DNA of 64,000 bases from Cyprinodon diabolis (GCA_030533445.1 CM060072.1:13483875-13547874); one strand, 5' to 3'; counted from the stretch's first letter, positions 1 through 12,225 are shown. Notes: a model not told the origin generated them from the letters alone. Program-made: numbers and translations.

Positions 1-54
1 ATGACCTGGATGTTGCCTGGCTGCAGCTAGTTAACCAGGAGTTCAGGCAGATGG
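1..54 (+). CDS. jade2: jade2 coding exon, 5' end cut by window edge
   Basis: Bases 3-53 read DLDVAWLQLVNQEFRQM, the conserved segment of JADE proteins just before the PELDELTME block, in the EPL1/enhancer-of-polycomb-like N-terminal region. Bases 1-2 complete a codon begun upstream. Base 54 (g) opens a codon that is split by the intron (phase 1), and the donor is GTGAGC at 55. The spliced codon becomes g+cc = Ala where, from memory, mammalian paralogues have Gly. By family knowledge this region helps hold the HBO1 acetyltransferase complex together. The exon's acceptor and all earlier exons lie outside the window. The assignment rests on the seamless join to the exon at 10570. Confidence 0.85.
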
Positions 55-2662
55 GTGAGCGCTCACTTTAAACCAAATGATCAGCTGAGGATAATAATAA
101 AGTACTATTACATCACATGTTTAGCTTTGGTTTAATCCAGCAAACAAAGGCATCTGGAAATATATCCGTTTTGCTTTTCCAGGTCTGGAAAACTACAGAA
201 AAAAACAACCTTTTCAAACCTCTTTTCCTAACAAAGTCTTTAAGAAGAAAATCCTTTAACAAACATGGGGTATTCAAAATTATTTCAATTCAACATGCTT
301 TACCTATGATTTGCGACATCCCACCTATTCTTTAACATGTTACCCATCAGTGTTCTTGTTTTTTAGTATCAACTAAATTCATGCTACAATATAAAGAAAA
401 GTTATATAGAGAATTTTGGTCACTAGAAACCTTTAAATACACTTTGACCTGAATATGTGCTTCCTAAAATGTCTAAAACACCAAAAACAGAACAAAAAAA
501 ACTGCTAAAATGTTTATTTCTTGAATATTTTACAAAGTTTAAATATAAATCCTAAAAAAAATGTACATCAAATAATTCACTTTCAGTTTAGGATACGTAC
601 CCTGACAGGACTAATATTTATAGATTTAGAAAATAAGCGGATCTAAGTTAGTCCAGATGTAACAAAAGAGGTAAAGTTTCTCTATCCTCCCTTTTTAGTC
701 TGCTGGATTTGTATAGAAATGTGCAGAATTCTCTAAAAACATCCTGATAAAAAATAGCTTCTGAAGTTCTAGATTTTGTAGGAACCCTGTTAAGGTTTTC
801 ACTGTAATTATATTCAATCCCTGTTTATATTTTGCCTGTCTGGCATAAGCTCCAATCCTAAAATTTATGAATTAATCCTACATTTTACAACTGATACAAA
901 GTCCTAGACGAACCCAAGACTTTGTTGTCTGAGATATCAAAGTGAGAAAGCTGTAAACTTGTTTACAGAGAGCTTATAGCTGTAGCTCTATGACAGAATG
1001 CAAGAATGCAGTAGTTCTCAAACCTGCTTTTCAATTATCAATGCTTTGCATATTGTAGGAGCCCTCTTGGTGCCACACCTGACTTATATTAATGAATGAT
1101 TAACCATTCATTGGAATGTAAATGTAAAATATGCAGGGCAGTAGGACAGTATGTGAGATGCAGGACTGAGAAACACTGACATAGTGCATGAAAAATATAA
1201 GCTTTTTACAATAAATTACTTCAAAAGGGAAACTTGTACATTATCTGGACAAATTACACATAATGATGTAATTCCAGTGTTTCACATATTTTTGTAATTA
1301 TTACAGAAAACATAAGCCTTAATTTCAGTTTCACTGGGAAACTGAGGATTTTTAAGCTTTACTGTCTGCCTTTACAGTACTGTAAATACAGTCACATCTT
1401 GTGGCTCCTTTTACATGATTGCATTATTCCAGAACGGCATTAGGCTAATCAGCCTGTGGTTCTACTGTCGTCTGCTCAGGGGAAATTGAAATCCAGCATG
1501 GTTTGATAGGTCATCTCCATTGTTGGGTCTTCTGTCTCATTTTCTTGACAGCACCCAATAGATTACCTATAGGGTTCAGCTCAGGCCAGTCTACTTGCCA
1601 GTGAAAATGAGATGCCTCTGGTTTTTGTCTTGGTTTAAGTACAAGTAAAGTGTCAAAGCTAATTTTTTGGTGGCTCTTGAACTACTGATACCAGCTGTGG
1701 TCTGTTCTTAGTCAATCTCCTGAAACCCTTAAATCAGCTTTGCTCCATAACCCTGTTGATGCTGCAGTTATCCCTGCTGCTTGTGCAATCTGCAGTTCAT
1801 GTTTTTCCCTCCCCTTAACTTTCTATTAATATGCTGATTTACAGTACTATCCTTATCCTCTTGTGTAGTAAATCTGCATAATATTAGTTTCCCTTTTGAA
1901 TAAAATAACCTAAAAAAAATGTTTTGATGGTATTCTTATTAGATGCAAAAATGTTATATTTAACTGAATGAATTATAGTTGAACTTCATCCTGTCTCCTT
2001 TTACTTGATTTTCACCTCCTTTCCTATATTATCTGCTGTTTTCTGTCGTCCCCCTCATCTCACATATTTTGCTGCACTTTTTATTTGACCTCTTGATGAC
2101 ACACAACGCTAAGCATCTCTACCATTTTATATTCCATATCAGATCAGCCCCTTGCAGATAAGGAAGTGTAATTGTGTTTATGAATCCCCCACTGGGCATC
2201 CAAGCCTTATTTCTGGTCCACATCCTCCTTCTCTTCCTGAATGCTGATGTTGAAATAGAAATAAATGTGTTTTTTTCTAGGTTAACACTGAAAACATAAG
2301 ACGAAGCTGAATGTAAATCTGCAATTGCAAGCCCTTGTCATTTTACAAAGAATCACAGTGAGAATGTAAAGACAGAAAATGTGCTTGAAGTGCACACAAA
2401 GTCCACAACATAGACACTACACACACACACACCTAACCACAAGACACTGTTTAGGTTTTCTGTTACTTCCTGCCGTACAGTGTGTTCAGTTCATGATGTA
2501 AATGTCACAGCAGGTTAATATCTAACTCTACTTCCTCTTACTCGGCTGCTTCAGAGACAGCTATGCAATTAACAGCAGTCACAGAGTTTTGACTTTTTAA
2601 TTCTCAATTCCAGTAAACAGCTGAAAAATCTAACTCCTCATAGACAGAGACAAAGAGACAAT

Positions 2663-4160
2663 GGGCCTCATGCAAGAACCATTCGTACGAACAAATTCTT
2701 TCTTAAATTATTCATACGAGTGATTTAGGAGAAAATGAAGCACTCACCATTTTCCCCCTATTTCTAATCTGAGTCATGCTCAATGAGTCAACTGTTATCC
2801 AAACCTAGTCTTTCACTAAAGTACCTCTTTTGTGTTACTTAGAAGCAATTGTTCATTTGATCAGGCTTTATCATTATATATTATGCAACTCTGCAATTAT
2901 AAATTGCATTTTTATTTACTGATGACAGAACAATAGGCCACTGCAGCTGGCATGTCGGTATCCAGGGGACAATCACTGGTTTGATTTGTTGTCAGTTTGT
3001 CAAAAGAAAGAACAGTCAGAGATCAACCTACTATATAAATAACATCGGGAACAGAAAATAGAAAGTTGAGAATCACTGTGACACTTTATTTCACTCCATC
3101 GCAGCACCTTCGCTTTGTTATTGCATAAAATGTAGAACTTTTTGTTTGAGTCTGTCTGCATTCGTCAAATTAGAGTTTAGCCGTTAACATTTTTATGTTA
3201 ATGCATTTAATGAGAGAGCTGGAGAGAGCGATGAAGGGATGACAGATTTGGTCCAGAGATGTACCTTACAGATGTGCTTTTTTTAAAAGGAGATTTTGAA
3301 GAATGTTTAGTCACATTGCTTGATGCCCTCTTTAATTAAAAAGAGAGGGACCGCCTATTAAACGCGTGTGAGATCATGCACAAGCCCATTTCTCCTCATG
3401 CACACTCTGTCTAAAAATTGCTGTTTGCTCATACAAGCTTACTTTCCAAAAGAAGATTTGTAATTTTTTTCACTATGTCAGGCTCACCACCGGTAAGCGA
3501 AAATGAGGACGAGCACGTAGGACGGCCTTACATAAATAAAAATCACCAGAATGATAGAAATTTAGGAGGACCACTTATTTTGGTGATCCACCCGGAAATA
3601 GAACTTCCTCCACTATACCTTTAAGTATTTACATCAGTATGTTGTACCTCTAGTCACTATCACTAGTTTCACTAGTCAGATCAAATAATTTCTCTCTTTA
3701 TATTTTATATTCTTAATTTTAGTTTTAATTCTGTAAGACGGCAACCACCTTATTTTCAGCACTTGTGATTTAACTCCCACCCCTTAGCTTTTAGTTCTGT
3801 TGCTCGGCTTTCAGTCATCAGATCCTTGATCTTCGAACTCGTAAAGTTTTCCTTCTACGTCTTCAAAACCATTTCTATGAATGAGCCCCTTCTGACAAGC
3901 TTGGGAAGTCGTAGCACTCCCACTTACTGTATATGTAGCTTTATATTGCATTATCAGGGCGATAATTATGCAGATTAGCAGTTCTCATCAATGTGTGCTC
4001 ACTCACGCACAGCTGAACTGCATCACCTTTATGAGAATTATTTACAGTCATTTATTGAAGATAAGAATGTCAGTTGAATCTGATGTGTCATTTTGGTATA
4101 CGGCAGGAGAAAAAGTAGAACAGTCGTATGACAATAAGAAGATGTTGTTGCATGAGGCCC
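2663..4160. mobile_element. Non-autonomous DNA transposon with GGGCCTCATGCAA terminal inverted repeats
   Basis: The left end reads GGGCCTCATGCAAGAAC at 2663. The reverse complement of the right end (to 4160) reads GGGCCTCATGCAACAAC. AT flanks both ends (2661-2662 and 4161-4162), consistent with a 2-bp AT duplication, although the extended symmetry makes the exact border uncertain. Internally there is a 68-codon frame at 3418-3624 that I do not recognise and no transposase motif. The termini and possible AT target resemble fish PIF/Harbinger-ISL2EU type elements; that class is inference. Confidence 0.6.
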
Positions 4161-4844
4161 ATTCTTTCTTTATACAGTTGTGTTCTATAGGTACTTTGGC
4201 ACTTTATAGAGAGTCAGAAGTTTAGCGTTGGTGTTGGTGCTCTACATTAACTAAGATGGATTTTAAATAATGTAAAAAAAAAATGACATATGACATAAAA
4301 ACAATCTTACTGGACATCCAGACTGATTTGGAATGGACGATGTGTTAGGGACAAACGGCTGCTGAAAATGTCAATTTTAGCTTCTCAAAATGGTACTCTT
4401 TCATTTGTGTGGTCCCCATGCTGGTTTGCATGCCTGGATAGTCTGAGATGCAACCTCGTGGCATCAGATGGCACCGAAGAAGACATCACAAAGATAGTCT
4501 GTTGGATTTAGGGCAAGGGAGCATGGAGGCTACTCAATGAAGTCAATTCTTGTAGGTACTGCCTGCATACTCTAGCTACAAAAAGCTTGGCATTGTCATG
4601 GATAAGGAGGAACTAGGGCTGGGCGATAATTCAATAACGATATATATCGATCGATAGACGTGTGGAGCAATAGAAAAAAAGAGGTTCGATAAAAGTTTGA
4701 TAAAGAAACGCAGTTTTCCTTCCTTCTCATTGTAGCCAATCATTTAGGTTTATGCTAGTCACTACTTCCTCCTGACCAATCGCAATCGCGGACCCAGGCA
4801 AGCCGTCACAAAGCGCCGCCCTCTCAAACCACAACACAGAGCAC

Positions 4845-6150
4845 ATGAAGATGTCGCAGCAAGGAGAGGCAGAGGAAATTGTTCCAAAGAAGGGTTTTTG
4901 TAGTTCGCCAGTTTGGCAGTATTTCGGTTACGGCTAGGGCTGGGTACCGAACTTCGGTTCTTTTATGGTACCGACCGAAATGCTTCGGTTCTACAGAGTA
5001 TCGAAACATGCCTCGTCTTTCGGTACCAAGTTTCGGTGATTGGCTGTAACACTTAACGTGATTGCGTCATCCAGGAAAAATACACAGGTGGTCACGCCTA
5101 CAGCCAGGGTTCATGTGTATCTGTTGTGAACTGGTTGCGAGCGTCATGGAACCCCTTTAAAATGCCCCCCAGGTCAAAAGTGCGGCTTCACTTTATTAAG
5201 ACTGATGCCAATAGTGCGCAATGCAATACATCCTGCACAGAAACAATTTAAGAGCAGAAAGTTGCGCGGTGTTTGACTGCAAGAAGAGCGGACCGCAGCC
5301 AGCGCGACCATCCTCCTCTCAGCAGCCCGTGGGCAGTGCAAAGCCAGAGCGGAGTGAATCATGCTGCTTTCAAACTGGACGCAGCAGGAGCAGCAAAATC
5401 ACGTCCGCTGCTTCCTTTTTGCTGCTTGTACCAGCTTCTGACGCGCGGCTGAAGCAGCTTTGCTGCTCTGGCTGCGCGGTCGAAAAGTGGCTCTGACGCG
5501 CGTTGGGCGGAGCTACTCTATCCTTTCTCTGCCTTGCATCTATATTTGCTGTGATCAGTGGGAATAAAGTAGTTTTATTATGTTTTTAAGTGGGAAAATC
5601 CACCTGAAAACTTAATCAGTGCAGTCAGTTCATCCTGCCTTCCAATATTTCTGTCGGAGCCGCTCAGACCCCCACATACCAGCGGTGCGCTGTCAATAGG
5701 ATCCCATTCAACGGGTTTGTTTGTCAGACATGGTATTTTTTCTAAACGAAAACTGCGAAGTAAAAAGGTCCTCACAATGTAACAGTGAATATTAGACACT
5801 GACATTTTTTTTTTATGTAAGAGGAAAAATGTAAATGGAAAAATCAGAGCTTAAAATAAAATTCAAGATTTGTACTTTTTTATGTTGTGTAATTTTCTTT
5901 TTCTTCGAATTGATTTTATAAAACTGGTATCGAAAAAAGTATCGTTCAGGAACCGGTATCGAAGTGAAGGTATCGGTATTGGTACCGGAACCGAAAATAA
6001 TACCCAGCCCTAGTTACGGCAAATCGGACAAAAAACAAACCACAGTCATCTGTAAAATGTGTAGGGAACCAGTGAAAACAAAGTCTGATAACACAACCAA
6101 CTTTTTTTTTTTATCATCTCAGCCCCTCACACCCGCAGGAGTACGAGCTG
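4845..6150 (+). pseudogene. hAT transposase N-terminus (BED zinc finger), interrupted
   Basis: A reading frame opens at ATG 4845 (MKMSQQGEAEEIVPKKG, then a Trp-containing VWQYFGYG block). It is broken at 4934 by a nested transposon and resumes at 6021 (KSDKKQTTVICKMCREPV, then NTTN). VWQYF, C..C and the downstream H...H are the BED-finger signature of hAT transposases. After NTTN a T-run of 11 puts the following H-L-x-x-S-H-P-Q-E-Y block out of frame. No RNase-H-like catalytic core follows, so this is a remnant, not a gene. The related copy lies at 57739-57990. Confidence 0.7.
4935..6012. mobile_element. Second hAT-type MITE nested inside hAT copy 1
   Basis: The termini are TAGGGCTGGGTACCGAACTT (left) and, inverted from the right end, TAGGGCTGGGTATTATTTTC. 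A perfect 8-bp duplication, GTTACGGC, flanks it at 4927-4934 and 6013-6020. Deleting the element and one duplicate restores the BED-finger frame around it. The ends are rich in TACCG/CGGTA steps (palindromic subterminal motifs). The body (about 1.08 kb) has a CpG-rich stretch near 5330-5510 but no coding sequence I recognise. Confidence 0.88.
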
Positions 6151-8399
6151 TGTAGGCCCCGACGCGGCTCTCCTCCGAGGAATCTTCCGGAATTTCGGAA
6201 AAAAAAAAGTTGCTGAGGGGCCAGCAACTTCAAAGTAATAACTCAGGTTAAAGCAGGAAACTAAGCTGAACCATAACAAGGTGTCAGCAGCATCTCTAGA
6301 AGAATAGGGGTGAGAAAAAATACCCCATAGAAATGCTAGGCTAAAGGCTGAGTTTATTTTTGTTTGTGTTTTTGTTGAGTGGAGTTTACATGGTAGCCTA
6401 GTCCTACAATCTTTAATTACCACAAGCTGGTGGAGTACTATTCCCACCCAAATAGGGTATTCTATTTATTTATTTGTTATATTTATTTTTGGTCACTTTT
6501 CTGGTCACTTTAGTTTATTCTCTGTCAGTATTTAATAACATAACTCAGGTCTCTTAAGTTATTTTTCTTTAAAACAATTCTGTTATGGTTAAAAAAAGTT
6601 GGTTAAATAAATATTTAATTGGAAGTCTGTGTTTGTGTTCTTTACTAAAATTAAATCATTTAGCAATATCATAAAAAGTCCAGGCAGAGCTGCACATAAA
6701 ATATGGTTTCAAATCTTTTCAATAATTATCGATATCGATCAATATGCATTTTTTTTTATCGATAAGCTTTTTTTCTATATCGTCCAGCCCTAGGAGGAAC
6801 CCATACTCATTGCACCAATGAAGGGTCTAACCATGGGGCTAATGGTTAAACCCTGATGGGGCTAATGGTTAAACCCTGATGGGTCTAATGGTGCCATTGC
6901 TTATACTGTACAGGTCTTAATGGATCTGCCTCCCCAGACCAACAATGACCCAGGATGATCCAGTCAGCTTCTCCAGACCTTTTCACCTCTGCCACATGAG
7001 CTCAGAATAAACCTGCTCGATACTGGGAAAAGAATGTGGTGCCAGTGTTAAGATGCCAATTTCTTAATTCTTCTCCAAATTCCAGTTGAGCTCCATGTTG
7101 CCAGGCAGTAAGAAGAGAGCTTTTTCAGTCCAATTGATGAAGTCTGTTTCTAATTTAGTCAGAGACTTGGCAATCCAGAGGCTCACTGAATGTAATTTGT
7201 AGGGCTCTGGTAGAACTCATCATGTCCCTCACCTCACAAAGGTATGGATACTGGTCCATCCAGTGGGTTAAAGACCTTGTTCATCTGTCTGAGACTGACT
7301 TTCCTAAACTCTCTTCCATCCTCTTGACTGTACTGAATTATGAAGAAACCTTGTGGAGATGTTACCTAATGGATTGACTGCCCGTGCAGCCTCTGAAGAG
7401 TCCAAGTATCGCCTCATGCTAATAATAGTGATCCCAGCTCTTGTGAATTTTATTAACACCAACACAGCTGACATGGATTACCAATGCTGCTAAACTATTT
7501 GGATCAATATTGCAGTTTAATTGACTTCACATTAGTCTGATTTAAAAATGTTTCTTTTATTCTTTTGAACAGTTTATCATTTTCATACACTAAAGTGTTA
7601 TAAAAACAGAAATTATGATTACATTAACCTAAAAACTCTCCCACCTTAGGTAAACTTGAGCATGTCTGTGATCCATCGAAAGCAGCAAAACCTTACCCAT
7701 GATTATGAGATGACACTGGACTCGAGAAGTGTTGCTGTTCCTATTTACTGCTTAGTCCTCTGTGAAGTGAGCCTTATATCTCTGAGTAAAGTCATGAATG
7801 AACATTTCCAGCACGGGATATGAGAAACTGCAGCTCAGGCTGCATACGAACCCTGCTAATAAAAAGATGCTCAAGAAAGAGTACATTTTATTTATTTATT
7901 TTTAGGGTGGGAAGAGATTGACGGATGTAAATAATAGATGGAGACACCGGATGCTCTGCTGCACTTAAAAAAACCTCCAAACTGAGTGTTGAATCCTTCA
8001 GATAAATCAATAAATAATCCACAGCCATACACCTTTTCCTTCAATGCTGCTTGTGGGACTCTGAGGAGACCTACCCTCTAAATGCAACACTGATCTGCAT
8101 GCATTCCATACATAGGAGGGTCCTACTGAAATATACAACTTCTAAAGTGAATTTTTTCTTTTTCCATACATGTCCTGATGCTGCATACCATGTAAAAAAG
8201 CTGGATGCCTTGAAAAAAAGTAGATCTCAAGACGGTATCTTAATTGCATTATTGCCTTTATTAAACCCAGACTTGGTCCACGAAGGCAATTACGAAGGCT
8301 ATAATAGTAACCTTTGTCCATTTGAACTTACATCATGGATTGCGTGGCTGTCTTAAGGTGTAGAAATAAGTGTGTTTGTGTTGCATGGGTGTACATGAG

Positions 8400-8830
8400 C
8401 GAGTTTGTCATTTGGAGGTGCACAGTTGTAAGAGTGGTGAGAACAGTAGAGGACCTGCAATACACAACACCTAAAAGCAGCAAAGGACAAGTGGACCCTG
8501 GCTCTGGAAGGCCGCAGCCGCCCCAGGCAGAAATACTCAAGGCATCACCACAGGGCGGCCGTGCGCCTGGCGCAGAGGTAGGTCATCAGCGATACACATG
8601 AGCCACAGCCCCCAAGCATCAATGGCACAGAGTGAAAAGTAGGGTACTGAGCCCTTACCACGCGGTTAGACCACTTGTCCGGTCAAAACCTGGGACCCTT
8701 TCTTCCTGGTGGCCTGCATCAACCTGTTCTCTGGCACCCCAGCCCCCAAAGCCCCTAACATGCCGGTCAGGCCTCAGCCCTCTGCAGCAGCTGGAACTCT
8801 GAGGACCAAGGTAGGGGGGGTTAAATAACC
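8400..8830. repeat. GC-rich patch, probable dispersed repeat
   Basis: This stretch is clearly richer in G and C than its surroundings, with segments such as GGCCGCAGCCGCCCCAGGC and CAGGGCGGCCGTGCGCCTGG. The frames on both strands are short and do not match a family I know. The sequence reminds me of a dispersed fish repeat, but I see no termini, tail or target duplication here. It could instead be a small CpG-containing regulatory patch. Confidence 0.3.
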
Positions 8831-10569
8831 ATCCCACCTGCTGATCAAATTAATAGCTTTTTCAAATGACAATGGAACGACTGATTTACCCAGACTCTAA
8901 ATACTGGGAGCAAACAAACCAGATTCCATCACAGATTCCATTTGTTTCTATTCTATTGGTAATTGAGGCACTTTTTTTAGTCTTGCTGCAGTTAATATGA
9001 GCTTCTCCATAGATCACTCAAAAATCCTTTACTGCAATTCTTGGTTCCTCAGTCTGTTTAATCAGCATACTTCCGCTGTAGTTAGAGGTAATAATATTAT
9101 TCAGTGTCTCTTCTGTCCTGGAAATCAGACTGTTTACTTTGCTCATATCCTTTTTATTTATTATTAGGTCAAGAGCTCATACTGCTTAGATCCAATTTCA
9201 TCATCTGTTAAACAGCCTTGGAGCAAGGGACTACTTTGAGATGCAAATTTAGCAGCTATACAAATGTTGTCGACACGAACTCGCATGGTAAACAGAGCTG
9301 TGGGCAACAAAGGATTTCTTTTTTTGTCTGCAGATTTTGTGATATTTGTCTTAAAGCATGTATTTGCATAAGACATGCATAATTTCTCCACTCAGTCAAA
9401 GAGTTACCTCCAACAGGAACATGACTTACTTTCCCACTCATGTCTCCTGAAGTCCAAAGACAACACAATGACCTGATGAGATGAACAAGCAGAGGAAATC
9501 TGTGTGCATTTCCAATTGAAGTGTGGGACAGAGTGATGAAGTCAAAAATAACTTAGTAAAATCTGTAAATTGTCTTACCGCTTTGGGGTTTCATATGGTT
9601 AGTTTGCTGTTATTGTGCTCTTGTAATAAAAAAAATAAAAAAATTAATAAAAACTTGTAAGAAAAACTTGACAGTAGTAGTTTAACTGCCAGAAAAGTTG
9701 TCCACCTCTACCTGAGAAAGAATTTTTTTGCGTAGAAAACAGTATTTTGATCCCAATCTTATTTTAAACCCAGGTACTGGATGTTTGGAGAAAAAAAAGA
9801 GTGTTTAATAGGAAATATCAGTTGTTGTATACAATGTTTAGAATTTTCTGTTTTAAAATTGATTGTAAAATTACCTCAGTAATGATTTTAGAGTTTCCAT
9901 CTGCCTTAACTGATTAACCTGGTAAGCAACATTTGTGGATATCTTCAATTACTATTGGGGGTTGTACACAGTTTATCCAAAGCCCTCAAATTCCAAACCC
10001 CCTTTGGAAACTCCTGTTAACTATTAGAGGCCACCTGCAGCTGAGTAAGAAGCTGGCCTATTGCAGAGAGTTCAATTATTTTGTCATCACTGTAAAAATG
10101 AAACTGCATTGGTTCGTCCGTACAGAGGAATTAGGTTTTTCATATGTACATGACAATAGAGACATGACAAACTTGCATTCCGTTGTGGTGTAGACCAGTA
10201 GAAAAAACAAAAAAAAAATTCTGTTTTTTTAATAAAAAAAAATAATTTCTGTATAATCAAGGTCTTTTGTTTAAGGGTATTTGATAAGTCAGTGAAAAGT
10301 GCAGCAAAATATTTCTGCTTCACTGAATAGCGTTATTCCTGCTTAGGAAATTCAAGCTGCAAGGAACAAGATTATCTTATCTGAGAGAGCAACATTGTTC
10401 ATAGAAGAATGAGAAATCCTACTTGTCATTCCAAACAACAACAGAAAACGCTTAAAAAAAAAAAAAAAGGAGTTGTCTGGTTTTAATAGCTTCCTGTTTC
10501 ACTCTGCTCTTTTCTCTTTGTTGGTTTCCGTCTTCCAACATTTTCAATGTTACATTGTCTCACCGATAG

Positions 10570-10781
10570 CCCTACCGGAGTTGGACGAGCTGACGATGGA
10601 GTGTGTTTTGGTCGAGCTGGAGAGCGTGTGCCAGGAAAAGATGCAGCAGGCCATAGAGACGGAGGAGGGTCTCGGCATTGAGTACGATGAAGATGTGGTG
10701 TGCGATGTGTGCCGCTCGCCAGAGGGAGAGGACGGCAACGAGATGGTCTTCTGTGACAAGTGCAATGTCTGCGTTCATCAG
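10570..10781 (+). CDS. jade2: jade2 coding exon: PELDEL block and first half of PHD finger 1
   Basis: The acceptor is GATAG ending at 10569. The first two bases complete the Ala codon begun at 54, followed by 70 codons: [17 protein letters not shown], then an acidic conserved helix ([16 protein letters not shown]), then [20 protein letters not shown] and CNVCVHQ. The C-x2-C, C-x2-C and His ligands of PHD finger 1 (C4HC3 type) are present. The remaining ligands are in the next exon. [10 protein letters not shown] and CNVCVHQ favour JADE2 over JADE1 (which has CQSPDGEDGN and CNICVHQ). By family knowledge, PHD1 contacts the histone H3 tail. The donor is GTTAGT at 10782, phase 0. Reading on past the donor gives an unsupported intronic extension. 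Confidence 0.96.
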
Positions 10782-12225
10782 GTTAGTTTGAAAAACTGTC
10801 TTTCTGCAGTAATTAGATTTTTTTTTAGATATTTCATTACATCTCTTTATGTCAGCACTAATGAAGACACATTGTTACATCTTCAAATGGTCCATTTACA
10901 GCTTATGTAACTGTAAATCTGCTCTGCCCTCAAAATAGGTCAACACACAGCCATCACCCAAACCAACTACAGTACACCCTCGAGTGAAAATGTCAAAATC
11001 TTGCTCAATTTAGCAATTTTCTCTTCCTGGTTTAATGTGACTTAGAATTAAAATCTTGGGCCACAGATGGGTAAAATTTTGTATTATCGTTTTAATGCCC
11101 CCCTCATAAAGGCCACTGAAGTTCAAGACCTCTCTAAAATTTTAAAAGAGGATTGCTACTCTACTTAAAAATAACCTAGCCTGTTGAAAGATTGCCCTAA
11201 AATGTACGATTTACAAACTCTACACTGACTGCTTTGTAACAGGTTTTGTCTTCAGTGATTTCACATGACGAGATGGCAACATATTTACAAAGTTGTTAGA
11301 TATGCTTACTTTCCTGAGGTACTATGAAGGAAAATCAATGGGGTTTATTGCACATTACCTCAAAATTCTCACACAGAGTACTTGACATATTGAGCTTGTG
11401 AGATACTGAGGGTAGCTTTTCATTGTTTTGTTTTTTTGTTGTTGGTTTTTTTACATGACAGTGTTTTCATTAATTTCTGAGCCAAGGGGGGCACCAAAGC
11501 TCACCTTCAGCATTATCATTTTCTGCTTTTTTTTGTCTTTTTTTTTGTTTTGTTTTTTGTTGAGAATAGTACAAACTAAGATCTACGTGGCAATATTGCT
11601 GCCAAAAGAACAGCAAGGTTTGCTTTTTTACCAATGTTTTAGCACGACTTGGCATCTACATGAACTTTCAATAATTGACATCTGAACAGTAATGATCCTG
11701 GAGTTTCATCTCTTCCCGGTCAACATTTCAAGTTCTATCAAAGAAATAGGTCAATTTGTGTCACTTGTGACTTTTTACACCTTTAATCTCATTATAATGT
11801 GAAAAACTGTTCAACTTATTCAATATTATTGTTTTTCCTTTACTTTTTGCATATGTAGGTTTCCTTCCTTCCTTCCTTCCTTCCTTCCTTCCTTCCTTCC
11901 ATACAAATATATGCCATATCTCTATTTTTAAAATGGTACTAAAAGGGACTACCATCTTTGAAAGTTAGAACTAGAATGCGAAAGGGTGCCTTCAACTTTG
12001 TGTAGGACCCCTGTATTGTATTTTGTGACTGTAAAACAAATCCTTTTACACTTTGCAGCAACAATAAGCAGCTGTATAAGGTGTTGCTTTCTACCTCCAA
12101 ATTGATTGAACTGTAATTACAACTAAAGGTTATAATTACACACAATAAGTCATCACAGAAGTTATAAATTGATTCTGTTTGCACATTTGTTTTCCAAACT
12201 TAGCTGTGGTCTCTCTGTGTTGCAG
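10782..12225 (+). other. jade2 intron (1.4 kb, phase 0)
   Basis: The borders are GTTAGT and TTGCAG. It is AT-rich with T-runs at 11428-11560 and a (TTCC)n run at 11863-11900. Nothing else is recognisable. Confidence 0.85.
11862..11900. repeat. (TTCC)n microsatellite
   Basis: About nine uninterrupted TTCC units on the + strand, that is, a polypurine GGAA tract on the other strand. It lies well inside the intron, over 300 bp from the acceptor. Confidence 0.97.

Larger units (their letters stand above)
4614..6792 (+). mobile_element. hAT-type element (copy 1) carrying a BED-finger fragment and a nested element
   Basis: The left terminus is TAGGGCTGGGCGATAATTC and the right terminus inverts to TAGGGCTGGACGATATAG. 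A perfect 8-bp duplication, GGAGGAAC, flanks it at 4606-4613 and 6793-6800, which is diagnostic of hAT transposition. It lies inside the decayed Tc1 transposase. The body is homologous over most of its length to the copy at 57505-58466. Without the nested element it is about 1.1 kb, so it is an internally deleted, non-autonomous derivative that keeps only the start of a transposase gene. Confidence 0.88.
4430..7330 (-). pseudogene. Decayed Tc1-type transposase, split by a hAT insertion
   Basis: Read on the minus strand, fragments of a DDE transposase appear in the right order but in shifting frames with stops. About 7.0-6.9 kb gives LSSCGRGEKVWRS and LLVWGGRSI, matching the S.F.LS..D.RE.VWR and GSVMVWGGI blocks of one fish Tc1-like group. 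After the hAT insertion, about 4.6-4.55 kb gives LIHDNAKLFVARVCRQYLQ (the HDNA.PHVARVCRQ block with the second catalytic Asp), and about 4.53-4.43 kb gives LNPTDYLCDVFFGAI and CHEVASQTIQ (the PDLNP.EHLWD block, with the catalytic Glu changed to Asp). The first Asp region is degraded. A 24-bp tandem duplication lies at about 6836-6890. It is an old, dead copy. I did not find its terminal repeats. Confidence 0.7.
55..10569 (+). other. jade2 intron (10.5 kb, phase 1)
   Basis: The borders are GTGAGC at 55 and ATAG ending at 10569. Bases 55-2662 are AT-rich with no gene or repeat I recognise, apart from a short (AC)n run near 2420. Bases 2663-7330 are transposon remains, listed separately. Bases 7331-8399 and 8831-10569 show nothing recognisable beyond A/T homopolymers. 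The short open frames here lack coding character and splice context. Confidence 0.8.

Noticed and set aside
10473..10910. A 145-codon frame spanning a jade2 exon with its own ATG
   Set aside because: The part before 10570 and after 10781 is intron. The splice borders and family match define the exon, and the ATG is not a real start.
11862..11900. Regular short repeats as a possible CRISPR array
   Set aside because: This and the other tandem runs are microsatellites without spacers, in a vertebrate genome.
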